Shown here in pieces: positions 52,407-60,562 of a stretch of DNA of 64,000 nt. This DNA is from DASXYG01 sp036502625 (lineage in GTDB: Bacteria > Actinomycetota > Actinomycetes > Streptosporangiales > Streptosporangiaceae): positions 113,971 through 177,970 of the forward strand of contig DASXYG010000105.1 in assembly GCA_036502625.1 (NCBI GenBank). The letters run 5' to 3'. The notes beneath the pieces were generated by a model. That model was given only the letters and a program-made list of their open reading frames with translations, was not told where the DNA came from and ran no database searches. The translations under genes and the position numbers were made by a program. Position 1 is the stretch's first letter, and each line of letters begins with the position of its first letter.

Positions 52407-52745
52407 TTAGTCGTCGCCGCGCATGCGCCGGTCGAGGTCCTTGAGGAAGTCGGGGTCGTCGTCCGGGCCGCGCGGCGGGTCGGCGCGGGGGCGCGCCGGG
52501 GGCGGCGGTGCGGCCGCGCCGAGGCCGGACCACCCGGACGGCGTGCCACCGGAGACGCGGGCGCGCGGGCGGCCGAGCAGGAACCACGCCAACGCGCCGA
52601 CCAGGAAGAACAGCGCGACAACGACGATCCACAAGAGCTTCGGCATGCCCCGGCACTCGTCGTCCGGCGTGGTCAGCACGTCGAACAGGCCGTACAGCCA
52701 CACGCCGAGGGTCAGCAGCGTGAGGATTCCGCCGAGCAAGGCCAT
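52407..52745 (-). CDS. PLDc_N (cardiolipase-leader) domain membrane protein
   Basis: A 112-residue protein: two helices 'ILTLLTLGVWLYGLFDVLTT' and 'LLWIVVVALFFLVGALAWFLLG' typical of the PLDc_N domain, then a Pro/Arg-rich acidic cytoplasmic tail ending in 'DPDFLKDLDRRMRGDD'. Function unknown; PLDc_N is also found at the head of cardiolipin synthases, but no phospholipase domain is present. TAAGCT ends six bases before ATG 52745 and no Shine-Dalgarno is present. Convergent with ccsB. Confidence 0.88.
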   Translation of the reverse strand: MALLGGILTLLTLGVWLYGLFDVLTTPDDECRGMPKLLWIVVVALFFLVGALAWFLLGRPRARVSGGTPSGWSGLGAAAPPPPARPRADPPRGPDDDPDFLKDLDRRMRGDD

Positions 52746-52835
52746 ACCGCCAGCTTAACCGTGCGTGCTCGATGCCGGTGCTGGCCCCTGGCGGTCCGGG
52801 CCGCCAAACGCGTTACGTTCGTGATCCGTTCGCCG

Positions 52836-52865
52836 TTGACCTCCGGTATGTCCGGCGAAGATAGT
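52836..52865 (+). promoter_or_regulatory. Possible sulfatase-gene promoter
   Basis: TTGACC (52836-52841) and GATAGT (52860-52865) are 18 bases apart, 40 bases before the TTG start. The intergenic stretch is locally AT-richer. Plausible housekeeping promoter. Confidence 0.45.
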
Positions 52866-52905
52866 GATCCGAGGGCAGGAGAAGATTGGGGAAGAGGCGT
52901 GAGAA

Positions 52906-54201
52906 TTGGTCACTACGCGCCCTAACCTCCTGATCGTCCATTGGCACGACGTCGGACGCCGCCTCGGGGCGTACGGCGAACCCGGCGTCGAGACGCCGAA
53001 CATCGACCGGCTCGCCGCCGAGGGCGTCCGGCTCGACCACGCGTACGCCACCGCCTCGTTCTGCTCCCCGTCGCGCGCCGCCCTGTTCACCGGCAGATAC
53101 GCCCATGCCAACGGCATGCTGGGCCCGGCGAGGCTCGGATGGTCGCTGAACGACGGCGAGCCCCGGCTGCCGGTGCTGCTGCGCGACGCCGGCTACCGCA
53201 GCGTCCTCATCGGGGTGCAGGACGAGAGCGACGACCCGCTGAAGCTGGGGTTCGACGAGGTCGCGGCCATGGCGGGCCCGTCGTTCCCGGACCGCGGCGG
53301 CGGCCAGATCGCCGACGCCGCGCTCGCCTGGCTGGAGGAGAACGCCGACGACGACCGGCCGTTCCTCATGTCGGTCGGCTTCACCGAGGCCCGCAGGCCG
53401 TGGCCCGCCGACCTCTACCCGCCGGACGGCACCGACCGCGTACGGGTGCCCGGCGAGCTGCCCGACAACGCCTGGATCCGCGACGACCTCGCGGTGTTCG
53501 CCGCGCTCGTGGCCGCCGCCGACCGTGAGACGGGCCGCGTACTCGACCGCCTGGAGACCCTCGGCCTCGCCGGCTCCACCTGGGTCATCTTCACCACCGA
53601 CCACGGCGCGCCGTTCCCGCGCGCGAAGGGCACGCTGTACGACCCGGGCATCGCGACCGCGATGATCATGCGGTTCCCCGCGGGCTGGCCCATCCCCGAC
53701 GGCGGCGAGGACCGGCTGGTCAGCCAGGTGGACCTGGTCCCCACGGTGATCGACCGGCTGGGCGTCGACCTCCCGCAGGGGCTGCACGGCGTGAGCCACC
53801 TGCGCTGGCTGCTCGGCGACACCCGCGCGCCGCGCCGCCGCGAGGTGTTCGCCGAGAACACGTTCGGCGACGTCTACGACCCCATGCGCACCGTCCGCAC
53901 CGCCCGGTGGAAGTACATCCGCGGCTACGAACCGCGCCCCGCGCTCGTCCTGCCCGCCGACGTCGAGCGGTCCCCGATGCGCTACGGCTACGGCGACGAC
54001 CACCTGCGGCCGCGGGCGATGGAGGAGCTGTACGACCTGGCCGACGACCCGCTGGAGCAGGTGAACCTCGCCGACGACCCGAGCTGCTCGGCGATCCGCG
54101 CCGACCTGGCCGGGCGGATGCTCCGGTGGCGGCAGCGCTCCGGTGATCCACTGCTCGCCGGCCGCATTCAGGGCCGTCCGGTACCCCGCAACATGCCGTA
54201 G
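52906..54201 (+). CDS. Sulfatase (formylglycine type)
   Basis: A 431-residue alkaline-phosphatase-fold sulfatase. The CxPSR formylglycine motif is FCSPSRAALFTGR with Cys near residue 53, which a separate generating enzyme would convert. Metal ligands include the Asp near 'LIVHWHDVGRRLG' and the Asp/His in FTTDHGAPFPRAKG. There is no signal peptide, so it is cytoplasmic unless exported otherwise. TTG 52906 is the only in-frame start near AAGAGG (52892-52897). Substrate (aryl, sugar or choline sulfate, or phosphonate) is not determinable. Confidence 0.88.
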   Translation: MVTTRPNLLIVHWHDVGRRLGAYGEPGVETPNIDRLAAEGVRLDHAYATASFCSPSRAALFTGRYAHANGMLGPARLGWSLNDGEPRLPVLLRDAGYRSVLIGVQDESDDPLKLGFDEVAAMAGPSFPDRGGGQIADAALAWLEENADDDRPFLMSVGFTEARRPWPADLYPPDGTDRVRVPGELPDNAWIRDDLAVFAALVAAADRETGRVLDRLETLGLAGSTWVIFTTDHGAPFPRAKGTLYDPGIATAMIMRFPAGWPIPDGGEDRLVSQVDLVPTVIDRLGVDLPQGLHGVSHLRWLLGDTRAPRRREVFAENTFGDVYDPMRTVRTARWKYIRGYEPRPALVLPADVERSPMRYGYGDDHLRPRAMEELYDLADDPLEQVNLADDPSCSAIRADLAGRMLRWRQRSGDPLLAGRIQGRPVPRNMP

Positions 54202-54388
54202 GCGTGAGGTTCGCCACCGTGGCCGTCCGCGACCGCCCGCCGACCAGGTGGGGCGTCCAAGCGCACGTCTCTGGTCAGGCCGCACATGATCACGTTGCGA
54301 CGAAAAAAAGCTACAGGGGGTGACGCGAAAAGGTATCCGGCATACGCTTGCCGCCAGTTGCCCTGCGTCGTCGTGAGGGGGGTGCGGG

Positions 54389-55642
54389 ATGCGACTGTTC
54401 GACCGGCCTCGGCCTGGCGACGATTCGCAGCCCGAACGGGTCGGCCGCCGGGGCAAGCACCGCCGCGGTGCCGCCCCGGACGCGCGTACGGACGACGCCA
54501 CCGGTCGCACCGCCGAATCCGGCGGCGACCAGGTGGCCGAATCCGGCCGTCGCAGGCTTCCGTACGGCTCGCCGCCGCGCGTATCGCGGCAGTCCCGGCG
54601 TGACCAGCCCGCCGATGACGGGCGCGTTTCCGGCGGTCCTGAATCCCAGCGTCCCGGCGGTCCGGACGCCCCCGTGGCGAACGGCCGGGCGAACGGCCGC
54701 AGGCGCGCCGCACCACCCCGTCCGGGCCGGCGCGGCGGTGACGCCGCCGCGACGGGTTCCGCGCAGGCCGCGCCGCGCGCCGACGCACGGGCACGCCCCG
54801 CGCCGCCGCGCGCCGAGGCCTCCGCCGGCCAGCGCCGCCGCCGCGACGCCGCCGATGCCTGGGCCGACCAGACGGGCCAGCCGCGCGACCGGTCGTCCAT
54901 GGCGAACCGCGACGGCGGGCGCGGGCGTGACGCGCGCGCGGCGCCGGAGCGTACGGAGCGCGCCAAGGTCGACTGGAAGGACTTCGCGCTCGGCGACGCG
55001 CTGCCCCGCATGCGCCCGCACGCCCCCGACGCCGCGAACCGCGGCGACGGCAGGCGCCACTGCGGCAGCCTGGAGAACGTCATCGTCCGGCAGTGGGACG
55101 ACCGGGTGGGCCCGCCCACCCCCGAGGCCGTACGCGCGGTGGACAGCCTCGCCGAGCTGCCGCCAAACCTCAAGGAGAAGCTGGCCGACGGGCTCGACGG
55201 CATCTACGTCGGCATGGGCGGTGTCCCCGAGCTCGACGACATGGGGCACCTGCGCGGCGTCGACCTTCCGTCCGGGAAGGCGACGTGGGACATCTGCGCG
55301 GGCGCGTACGGCGACCGCAAGATCGTCGTCGGCGACCAGCCGTCGCCCACGCCCGACGTCATGCTGCACGAGATCGGGCACGCACTCGATGACATCGACG
55401 GCGAACCGGGCGAGTGGCATTCTGATTCACCGGAGTTCCGTGCGGTCTATGAGCAATGTGCGCCACGATTGGTCAGTGACTTCCATCAGCAGACCGGTGA
55501 TCTGGGCAGGCGCGAGTTCTTCGCCGACGCTTTCGCGGCGATCGCCTCGCGCCAGCGGCCGGCTCTGGTGGACATGCTGGGAGGCGACACCCGGGCGGCG
55601 TTGAATGTGATGCTGTTCTTCAATCGCCGCTACGGCATCTAA
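54389..55642 (+). CDS. Anthrax lethal factor-like zinc metalloprotease with a long disordered N-terminus
   Basis: A 417-residue protein. Residues 1-190 are Arg/Pro/Gly/Ala-rich and disordered, without a signal peptide. Residues 200-417 hold a gluzincin-like domain: HEIGH at 327-331 (MLHEIGHALDD), and EFFADAFAAI with Glu376, which is 45 residues after the second His. In anthrax lethal factor the ligands H686, H690 and E735 have the same 45-residue spacing and the C-terminal sequence around the Glu is similar (EFFAEAF). This places it in the ATLF/Pro-Pro endopeptidase-like group. GAGGGGGG precedes ATG 54389. A small acidic gene follows after ten bases. Effector, housekeeping or defence role is unknown. 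Confidence 0.75.
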   Translation: MRLFDRPRPGDDSQPERVGRRGKHRRGAAPDARTDDATGRTAESGGDQVAESGRRRLPYGSPPRVSRQSRRDQPADDGRVSGGPESQRPGGPDAPVANGRANGRRRAAPPRPGRRGGDAAATGSAQAAPRADARARPAPPRAEASAGQRRRRDAADAWADQTGQPRDRSSMANRDGGRGRDARAAPERTERAKVDWKDFALGDALPRMRPHAPDAANRGDGRRHCGSLENVIVRQWDDRVGPPTPEAVRAVDSLAELPPNLKEKLADGLDGIYVGMGGVPELDDMGHLRGVDLPSGKATWDICAGAYGDRKIVVGDQPSPTPDVMLHEIGHALDDIDGEPGEWHSDSPEFRAVYEQCAPRLVSDFHQQTGDLGRREFFADAFAAIASRQRPALVDMLGGDTRAALNVMLFFNRRYGI

Positions 55643-55652
55643 GGGGGATGGG

Positions 55653-55907
55653 ATGTACGTGATGCGGCTTCCGGACGGCCGCCTGCGGGTGCCACGCACC
55701 GCGATCAGTGATGACGGTGTGATTGGCGATGCGTACGAGGAGATCGGCCCGGACGACCCGGATTATGAGCGGCTCCTCGGCGAATCGGTGACCGAGGACG
55801 AACTCGAGGAAAGGCGCCGCCGGTGGCGCGATGACGACGAGGAGCTGCGCCAGCAGTTCCTCGCGTGGAAGGCGGAGGAGGAGGCGCGCCGGGGGGGCGC
55901 CGAATAG
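55653..55907 (+). CDS. Small acidic protein paired with the metalloprotease
   Basis: An 84-residue protein, MYVMRLPDGRLRVPRTAISD then Asp/Glu-rich ('EEIGPDDPDYERLL') and a C-terminal charged helix ('LRQQFLAWKAEEEARR'). Its start is ten bases after the metalloprotease stop with GGGGATGGG as ribosome binding site, so the two are co-transcribed. The size, acidity and position fit an immunity protein, inhibitor or dedicated chaperone, but no family is recognised. Confidence 0.7.
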   Translation: MYVMRLPDGRLRVPRTAISDDGVIGDAYEEIGPDDPDYERLLGESVTEDELEERRRRWRDDDEELRQQFLAWKAEEEARRGGAE

Positions 55908-55936
55908 CGGGGCCGCGCGCGTGGCCGCCCCGGCGG

Positions 55937-56176
55937 TCAGCGGCCGAGCTCGCCGTTCGTCACACCTCCGCCGTTCACCCCGGCCACACCGTTGCCATCG
56001 GCCTCGCCGCGGAGCAGGGCGTGCACCTCTGACTCACGGAAACGCCGATGGCCTCCGGGCGTGCGAATACTGCTGATGCGGCCGGCCGCCGCCCAGCGGG
56101 TCACCGTCTTCGGATCGACCCGGAACAGTGTGGCCACTTCTCCGGGCGTCAGCAGACGTTCGCCATTACTTTCCAC
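55937..56176 (-). CDS. BldC/MerR-like helix-turn-helix regulator
   Basis: A 79-residue DNA-binding protein: 'LLTPGEVATLFRVDPKTVTRWAAAGRISSIRTPGGHRRFRESEVHALL' is a helix-turn-helix_17/MerR-type domain with the GGHRRF wing, like a second BldC-family member. A Gly/Asn-rich tail follows. GTG 56176 has GGAGAGGA six bases upstream; a GTG at 56197 is an alternative. Targets unknown. It is divergent from the dehydratase gene and converges on the acidic protein gene. Confidence 0.88.
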   Translation of the reverse strand: MESNGERLLTPGEVATLFRVDPKTVTRWAAAGRISSIRTPGGHRRFRESEVHALLRGEADGNGVAGVNGGGVTNGELGR

Positions 56177-56399
56177 GTTGTCCTCTCCCCCTATCACCCG
56201 CCCTTAGGTCGGACGGACTACGTCCAGTGTGCACGCGCATGAGGTGTTTCACCCGAGTTTCCGGGCAATCCCCGCGGCCATATCCGTGGACGTGACGCGT
56301 TCGTGATGTTCGACCGTTCCATCGCGCCGAAATCGTCCGTTGGGCAAGGTGGCGGGGGCGTTCGGGGGGCCGCTCGGACCGCACCGTAGGCTGCCCGAC

Positions 56400-57377
56400 A
56401 TGGCGGATCTTGTTTCCCTGACAGCGATCGAGTCGGCGGCGGAGCGAATCTCCGGCCGCGTACTGCGGACGCCCCTCGTCCACTATTGCGCGCCAACCGA
56501 AAGTGCGACTCGGCTGCTCGTGAAGGCCGAAAATCTCCAGCGGATCGGCGCATTCAAGCAGCGCGGCGCATTCGCGAAGGTCAGCGGGCTTTCCACGGAG
56601 GAACGCGCACGCGGTGTTGTCGCACATTCCAGCGGTAATCACGCGCAGGCCGTCGCGTACGCCGCGCATGTGCTCGGTGTGGCGGCCACGATCGTCATTC
56701 CCGACAACGCACCGGAGATGAAGGTGGCGGCCACCGAGCGGTGGGGCGCGACGGTCGTGCGGTGCGCGCCGTCCACCGCCGCGCGGCTCGCCGCCTGCCA
56801 GGAGATCAGCGACGCCACCGGCGCCGTACCGGTGCCGCCGTACGACGACCCGGACGTGATCGCCGGGCAGGGCACCCTCGGCCTGGAGATCGCCGACGAC
56901 GCGCCGGACACCGACGTGGTGCTGGTGCCGATCAGCGGCGGCGGCCTGATCTCCGGCGTCGCCGCGGCGGTGAAGGCGCGGCTGCCGCACGTGAAGGTCG
57001 TCGGCGTGGAGCCCGCGCTGGCCGCCGACGCGCGCGACTCCCTGCGGGCCGGGCGCGTGGTCGCGTGGGACGCCGCCGACACCGCGCGCACGATGGCCGA
57101 CGGCCTGCGCGTCGAGCGCGTCGGCGCGCTGCCGTTCGCGCACATCCAGGCGTACGTCGACGACATCGTGACGGTCACCGAGGACGAGATACGCGCGGCC
57201 GTACGGGAGCTGGCCACGGGCGCGCGGCTCGTCGCCGAGCCGAGCGGCGCGGTGGCCACCGCCGCGTACCTCTACCGCCGCGACGAACTGCCCGCGGGCC
57301 GTACGTACGTCTCCGTGCTGTCCGGCGGCAACATCGCGGCCGGCCGCTACGCCGGCCTGCTCGGCGACGCGGGATGA
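56400..57377 (+). CDS. Threonine/serine dehydratase-family PLP enzyme
   Basis: A 325-residue fold-type II PLP enzyme, like the catalytic domain of threonine deaminase without the regulatory ACT-like domain, hence likely a catabolic or racemase-type enzyme. The PLP lysine is in RIGAFKQRGAF (residue ~57), the substrate loop is SSGNHAQAV, and the PLP phosphate loop SGGGLISG. ATG 56400 is chosen (TAGGCT ends seven bases before it); the open frame starts 20 codons earlier without similarity. Confidence 0.92.
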   Translation: MADLVSLTAIESAAERISGRVLRTPLVHYCAPTESATRLLVKAENLQRIGAFKQRGAFAKVSGLSTEERARGVVAHSSGNHAQAVAYAAHVLGVAATIVIPDNAPEMKVAATERWGATVVRCAPSTAARLAACQEISDATGAVPVPPYDDPDVIAGQGTLGLEIADDAPDTDVVLVPISGGGLISGVAAAVKARLPHVKVVGVEPALAADARDSLRAGRVVAWDAADTARTMADGLRVERVGALPFAHIQAYVDDIVTVTEDEIRAAVRELATGARLVAEPSGAVATAAYLYRRDELPAGRTYVSVLSGGNIAAGRYAGLLGDAG

Positions 57378-57426
57378 CCGGGGGTCAGGACGCGGCACGC
57401 CGCCCCCGGCGTTACGCTCGGAGGCG

Positions 57427-57720
57427 ATGCGTGCCGTCCTGATCTACACCCTGTCGCGGCTGGCCCTGTTCGCCGCGACCTTCGGCGTGCTGTACCTCCT
57501 GGGCGCACGCGGCGCGCTCGCGCTGCTGCTCGCGCTGCTGATCAGCGGCCTGGTCGCGTTCGTACTGCTCTCCCGCCAGCGCGACAACCTGTCCGGCGCG
57601 GTCACCGGCCTGGCCCGCAGGTCGCGGGAGTTCGGCAAGCGCCTCGACGAGGGCGCCGCCGCCGAAGACGACGACGCCCCCGAGAGCTCGGGCACACCGC
57701 CCAGGCCCTCCGCGTCCTAG
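57427..57720 (+). CDS. DUF4229 membrane protein
   Basis: A 97-residue actinobacterial protein with two helices (about residues 8-26 and 29-47, 'FAATFGVLYLLGARGALALL') and a charged, acidic tail, matching DUF4229. Function unknown; often near menaquinone and respiratory genes. The stop codon sits inside the palindrome CTAG shared with the convergent propeller gene. Confidence 0.85.
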   Translation: MRAVLIYTLSRLALFAATFGVLYLLGARGALALLLALLISGLVAFVLLSRQRDNLSGAVTGLARRSREFGKRLDEGAAAEDDDAPESSGTPPRPSAS

Positions 57721-58994
57721 GGCAGCGGCATCTCGGCGATGCGCTCCCGCCATTCGCCGCCGATGTTCCCGGTGTCGCTGCCGATGTACAAGCCGTCCGC
57801 CGTCGCGACGAGCGCCTCGACGCCGTGCCCGCGGTCCTTGGTCGGGTTCCAGGCCAGCGCCTTGCCGGTCACCGGGTCGATGGCGCCGATGCCCGGACGG
57901 CTGACCGCGCCCGCACCGGCCGAGTCGTGGCCGTACGGGTTGTCCAGCCACCGCTGGTGGCCGCCGACGTACACGGCCGCGCCGGTCACCGACGTCTCGT
58001 ACAGCGAGTCGCCGCCGGTGTAGTTCACCCACGTCGGGTTCAGCGCCGTGCCGGTCGCGCCGGACTCCCAGCGCGCCGCGCCGTCGCACAGCGTGGAGAA
58101 CGAGGTGGTCGGGCCGCCGGTGGTGACGACGACGAAGTACGAACCGTCGGGGGAGAAGTCGATGCCGCGGGTGTAGACGTCCACCGGGCAGCTCGGCTGG
58201 TAGCGGGCGGTGCGCCAGTTCGCCAGCGCCGCCACCGTTCCGGACGTGTCGAGCATCGCGATGCGCGGGCGGCTCTGCCCGTTGACCGTGGTGAACGTGC
58301 CGTCGACGACGACCTTCGTGCCGTCGGGGCTGACCGCGAGCTTCATGGCCTTCAGCCCGGACGCCGTGGACGTCGGGTTCGCCATGGTGAAGTCGAAGTT
58401 CGGGTCGAGCGCGCCATTGGCGATGGCCAGCCGGGCGATCGTCGTCCGGGGCTGGCCGTTGACCTTGGTGAACGAGCCGCCGATGTACACCCACGGACCG
58501 CTCGTGCGCACGGTGCGCACGGTGCCGTTGTTGAGGTGGGCGCCGGCGAACGACGCGACCTGCGAGCCGTCGTCGGTGGAGAGCTGCGTGATGCCGCCCT
58601 GTACGGCGCCGTTGACGTGCGTGAACGTGCCGCCGACGAAGACCGTGTGGCCGGGCCCGGGGGCCAGTTGGTAGACCTCGCCGTCGATGTCCGGCACGAA
58701 GTCCGGGTCGATCGCGCCGGTCGTACGGTCGAACGCGAGCAGCGACCTGCGGGTGTAGCTGACGTTCTTCTTGATGACGGTCGTGAACGAGCCGCCGACG
58801 ATCACCTTGTCGCCGATGACCGCGACCCCGCGCACGGTGCCGTCCTTGATGTTCGGGGTGAAGTCGACGGGGTTGGCCGACACCACGGTCGGTTGCGCGG
58901 TGTCGGCGCTCGCCGCGCCGCCCGCGCCGACCGAGGCGCCGCCGATGAGGAGCGCGGCCGTGGCCCCGGCCGCTAACCAGCGTCGTGTTCGCAT
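57717..58994 (-). CDS. Secreted beta-propeller-like repeat protein, copy 1
   Basis: A 425-residue exported protein. MRTRRWLAAGATAALLIGGA with an AxA site near residue 31 is a signal peptide. The mature part is about seven propeller-like blades of the DUF5122/delta-60 type ('GGSFTTV', 'GGTFTHVNG', 'GGSFTKVNG', 'DGTFTTVNG' repeats), with no catalytic motif. Likely a binding or structural protein outside the cell. ATG 58994 follows GGAGGGGG. The stop overlaps the DUF4229 stop (CTAG). Confidence 0.87.
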   Translation of the reverse strand: MRTRRWLAAGATAALLIGGASVGAGGAASADTAQPTVVSANPVDFTPNIKDGTVRGVAVIGDKVIVGGSFTTVIKKNVSYTRRSLLAFDRTTGAIDPDFVPDIDGEVYQLAPGPGHTVFVGGTFTHVNGAVQGGITQLSTDDGSQVASFAGAHLNNGTVRTVRTSGPWVYIGGSFTKVNGQPRTTIARLAIANGALDPNFDFTMANPTSTASGLKAMKLAVSPDGTKVVVDGTFTTVNGQSRPRIAMLDTSGTVAALANWRTARYQPSCPVDVYTRGIDFSPDGSYFVVVTTGGPTTSFSTLCDGAARWESGATGTALNPTWVNYTGGDSLYETSVTGAAVYVGGHQRWLDNPYGHDSAGAGAVSRPGIGAIDPVTGKALAWNPTKDRGHGVEALVATADGLYIGSDTGNIGGEWRERIAEMPLP

Positions 58995-59129
58995 GTGGGA
59001 GTCCCCCTCCTGAGTGGCGCGCGGCAGCCGGGACGCCGCCGCGCCGCCCGCATCGGATGGACGCCGCAGGGGGTTACGCAGAGTACGCACGGCCGGGTGG
59101 TGGCCGCATGCGGCCACCACCCGTGGCCG

Positions 59130-60401
59130 TTACGGCAGGGGGAAGAAGCCGAGCCTGGCGTGGTACTCGTGGCCCAGCTCGTCGGTGTCGCTGCCGATGT
59201 AGACGCCCTTGGACGTGGCGTACAGGGCCTCGGCGCCGTGGCCGCGGGTGCGGGTCGGGTTCCACGACAGCGCCTTGCCGGTGCTCGAGCTCACCGCGCC
59301 GACGCCCGGGCGGCTGACCGCGCCGGGGCCCGCGGAGTCGCGGCCGTCGGGGTTGTCCAGCCAGCGGTTGTGGCCGCCGACGTACACGGCCGCGCCGGTC
59401 ACCACGACGGAGTACAGCGAGTCGCCGCCGGTGGAGTTGACCCACTTCGGCGTGGTGCTCCCGCCGCCGTAGGTGTTCCAGAGCGACACCGAGTCGCAGA
59501 GCGTGCCGTTGTACTTCGCGCCGCTCGTCGTGATGGCGAAGTACTTGCCGCCCGGCGAGAAGTCGATGCCGTACGTGTAGGTGTCGACCGCGGTGCTGCA
59601 CCGGGGCGAGAAGCGGGTGGTCGACCAGGACGCCAGGCCCGGGTGGGCGGTGGTCGTGTAGATCACCGCGACCTGCGGGCGGCTGTGGCCCGCGACCTTC
59701 AGGAACGTGCCGTCGATGACGAGGCGGTCGCCCTTGGGGCTGAGCGCCATCTTCTGCACCTTCAGCTCGCCGGCACGCGGTGTGGAGATCGGCACGTTGA
59801 ACTTCGTGTCGACCACGCCGTAGTACTTGCTGACGCGCGCGAGGCCGGCGCGCTTCACGCCCTTGATGGACGTGAACGAGCCGCCGACGTAGAGGTGGTC
59901 CTTGCCGGCGACGATGCTGTGGACGGTGCCGTTGCCGGTCGTCGTCTTCATGAAGTTGCCGTTGCGGTAGCCGTTGGCGAGGTACAGCCGGGTCAGGCCG
60001 CGCGTGGCCGAGCCGTTGACGTTGTGGAAGGCGCCGCCGGCGTAGACCGTGCCGCCGGGACCGGGGGCCAGGCCGTAGACCGTGCCGTCGACCTTCGGGA
60101 CGAACTTCGTGTCGATCTTGCCGGTGCCCTGGTCGAAGGCGAAGATGTGCGGCCGGCTGAGGACCGCGCCGCCGCTCGCCGCGCGCACCTTCGTGAACGT
60201 GCCGCCCACGATGATCTTGTTGCCGACCGACGTGATCGCCTTCACCGCGCCGTCGAGGACGTTCGGTGTCCACGCGGCCGGGTTCGCGGAGACCACGCGG
60301 GTCTGGGTCGTACCCGCGCCGGCGGGGATCGCGGTGGCCGCGCCCGCGGTCGCGGCGAGCGTCGCGAACACCGCTCCGGCGGCGACGATGCGTCGGCGCA
60401 T
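59130..60401 (-). CDS. Secreted beta-propeller-like repeat protein, copy 2
   Basis: A 423-residue paralog of copy 1, with the signal peptide MRRRIVAAGAVFATLAATAG and the same repeats ('VGGTFTKVRA', 'AGGAFHNVNG', 'GGSFTSIKG', 'DGTFLKVAGH'). The two share the ends 'VVSANP' and 'GAGAVSRPG/GPGAVSRPG', 'NPT', and the terminal 'PLP'. The pair is a tandem duplication 135 bases apart. It is divergent from ubiE. Function unknown. Confidence 0.87.
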   Translation of the reverse strand: MRRRIVAAGAVFATLAATAGAATAIPAGAGTTQTRVVSANPAAWTPNVLDGAVKAITSVGNKIIVGGTFTKVRAASGGAVLSRPHIFAFDQGTGKIDTKFVPKVDGTVYGLAPGPGGTVYAGGAFHNVNGSATRGLTRLYLANGYRNGNFMKTTTGNGTVHSIVAGKDHLYVGGSFTSIKGVKRAGLARVSKYYGVVDTKFNVPISTPRAGELKVQKMALSPKGDRLVIDGTFLKVAGHSRPQVAVIYTTTAHPGLASWSTTRFSPRCSTAVDTYTYGIDFSPGGKYFAITTSGAKYNGTLCDSVSLWNTYGGGSTTPKWVNSTGGDSLYSVVVTGAAVYVGGHNRWLDNPDGRDSAGPGAVSRPGVGAVSSSTGKALSWNPTRTRGHGAEALYATSKGVYIGSDTDELGHEYHARLGFFPLP

Positions 60402-60562
60402 CTGGTGCTCCTTCGAGAGAACGGAACGCGGAGTTCGCCTCCGCCCGACCTGTATGCGGCATTAGACGCCGGACCCCGTCCCGCGGTGTACGGAATCGCC
60501 GAATCGTGATCGCCTCCGCGCCCGGCGTCACGGCAGGTCCGGTGGACGGCCAGAATGGGGGC

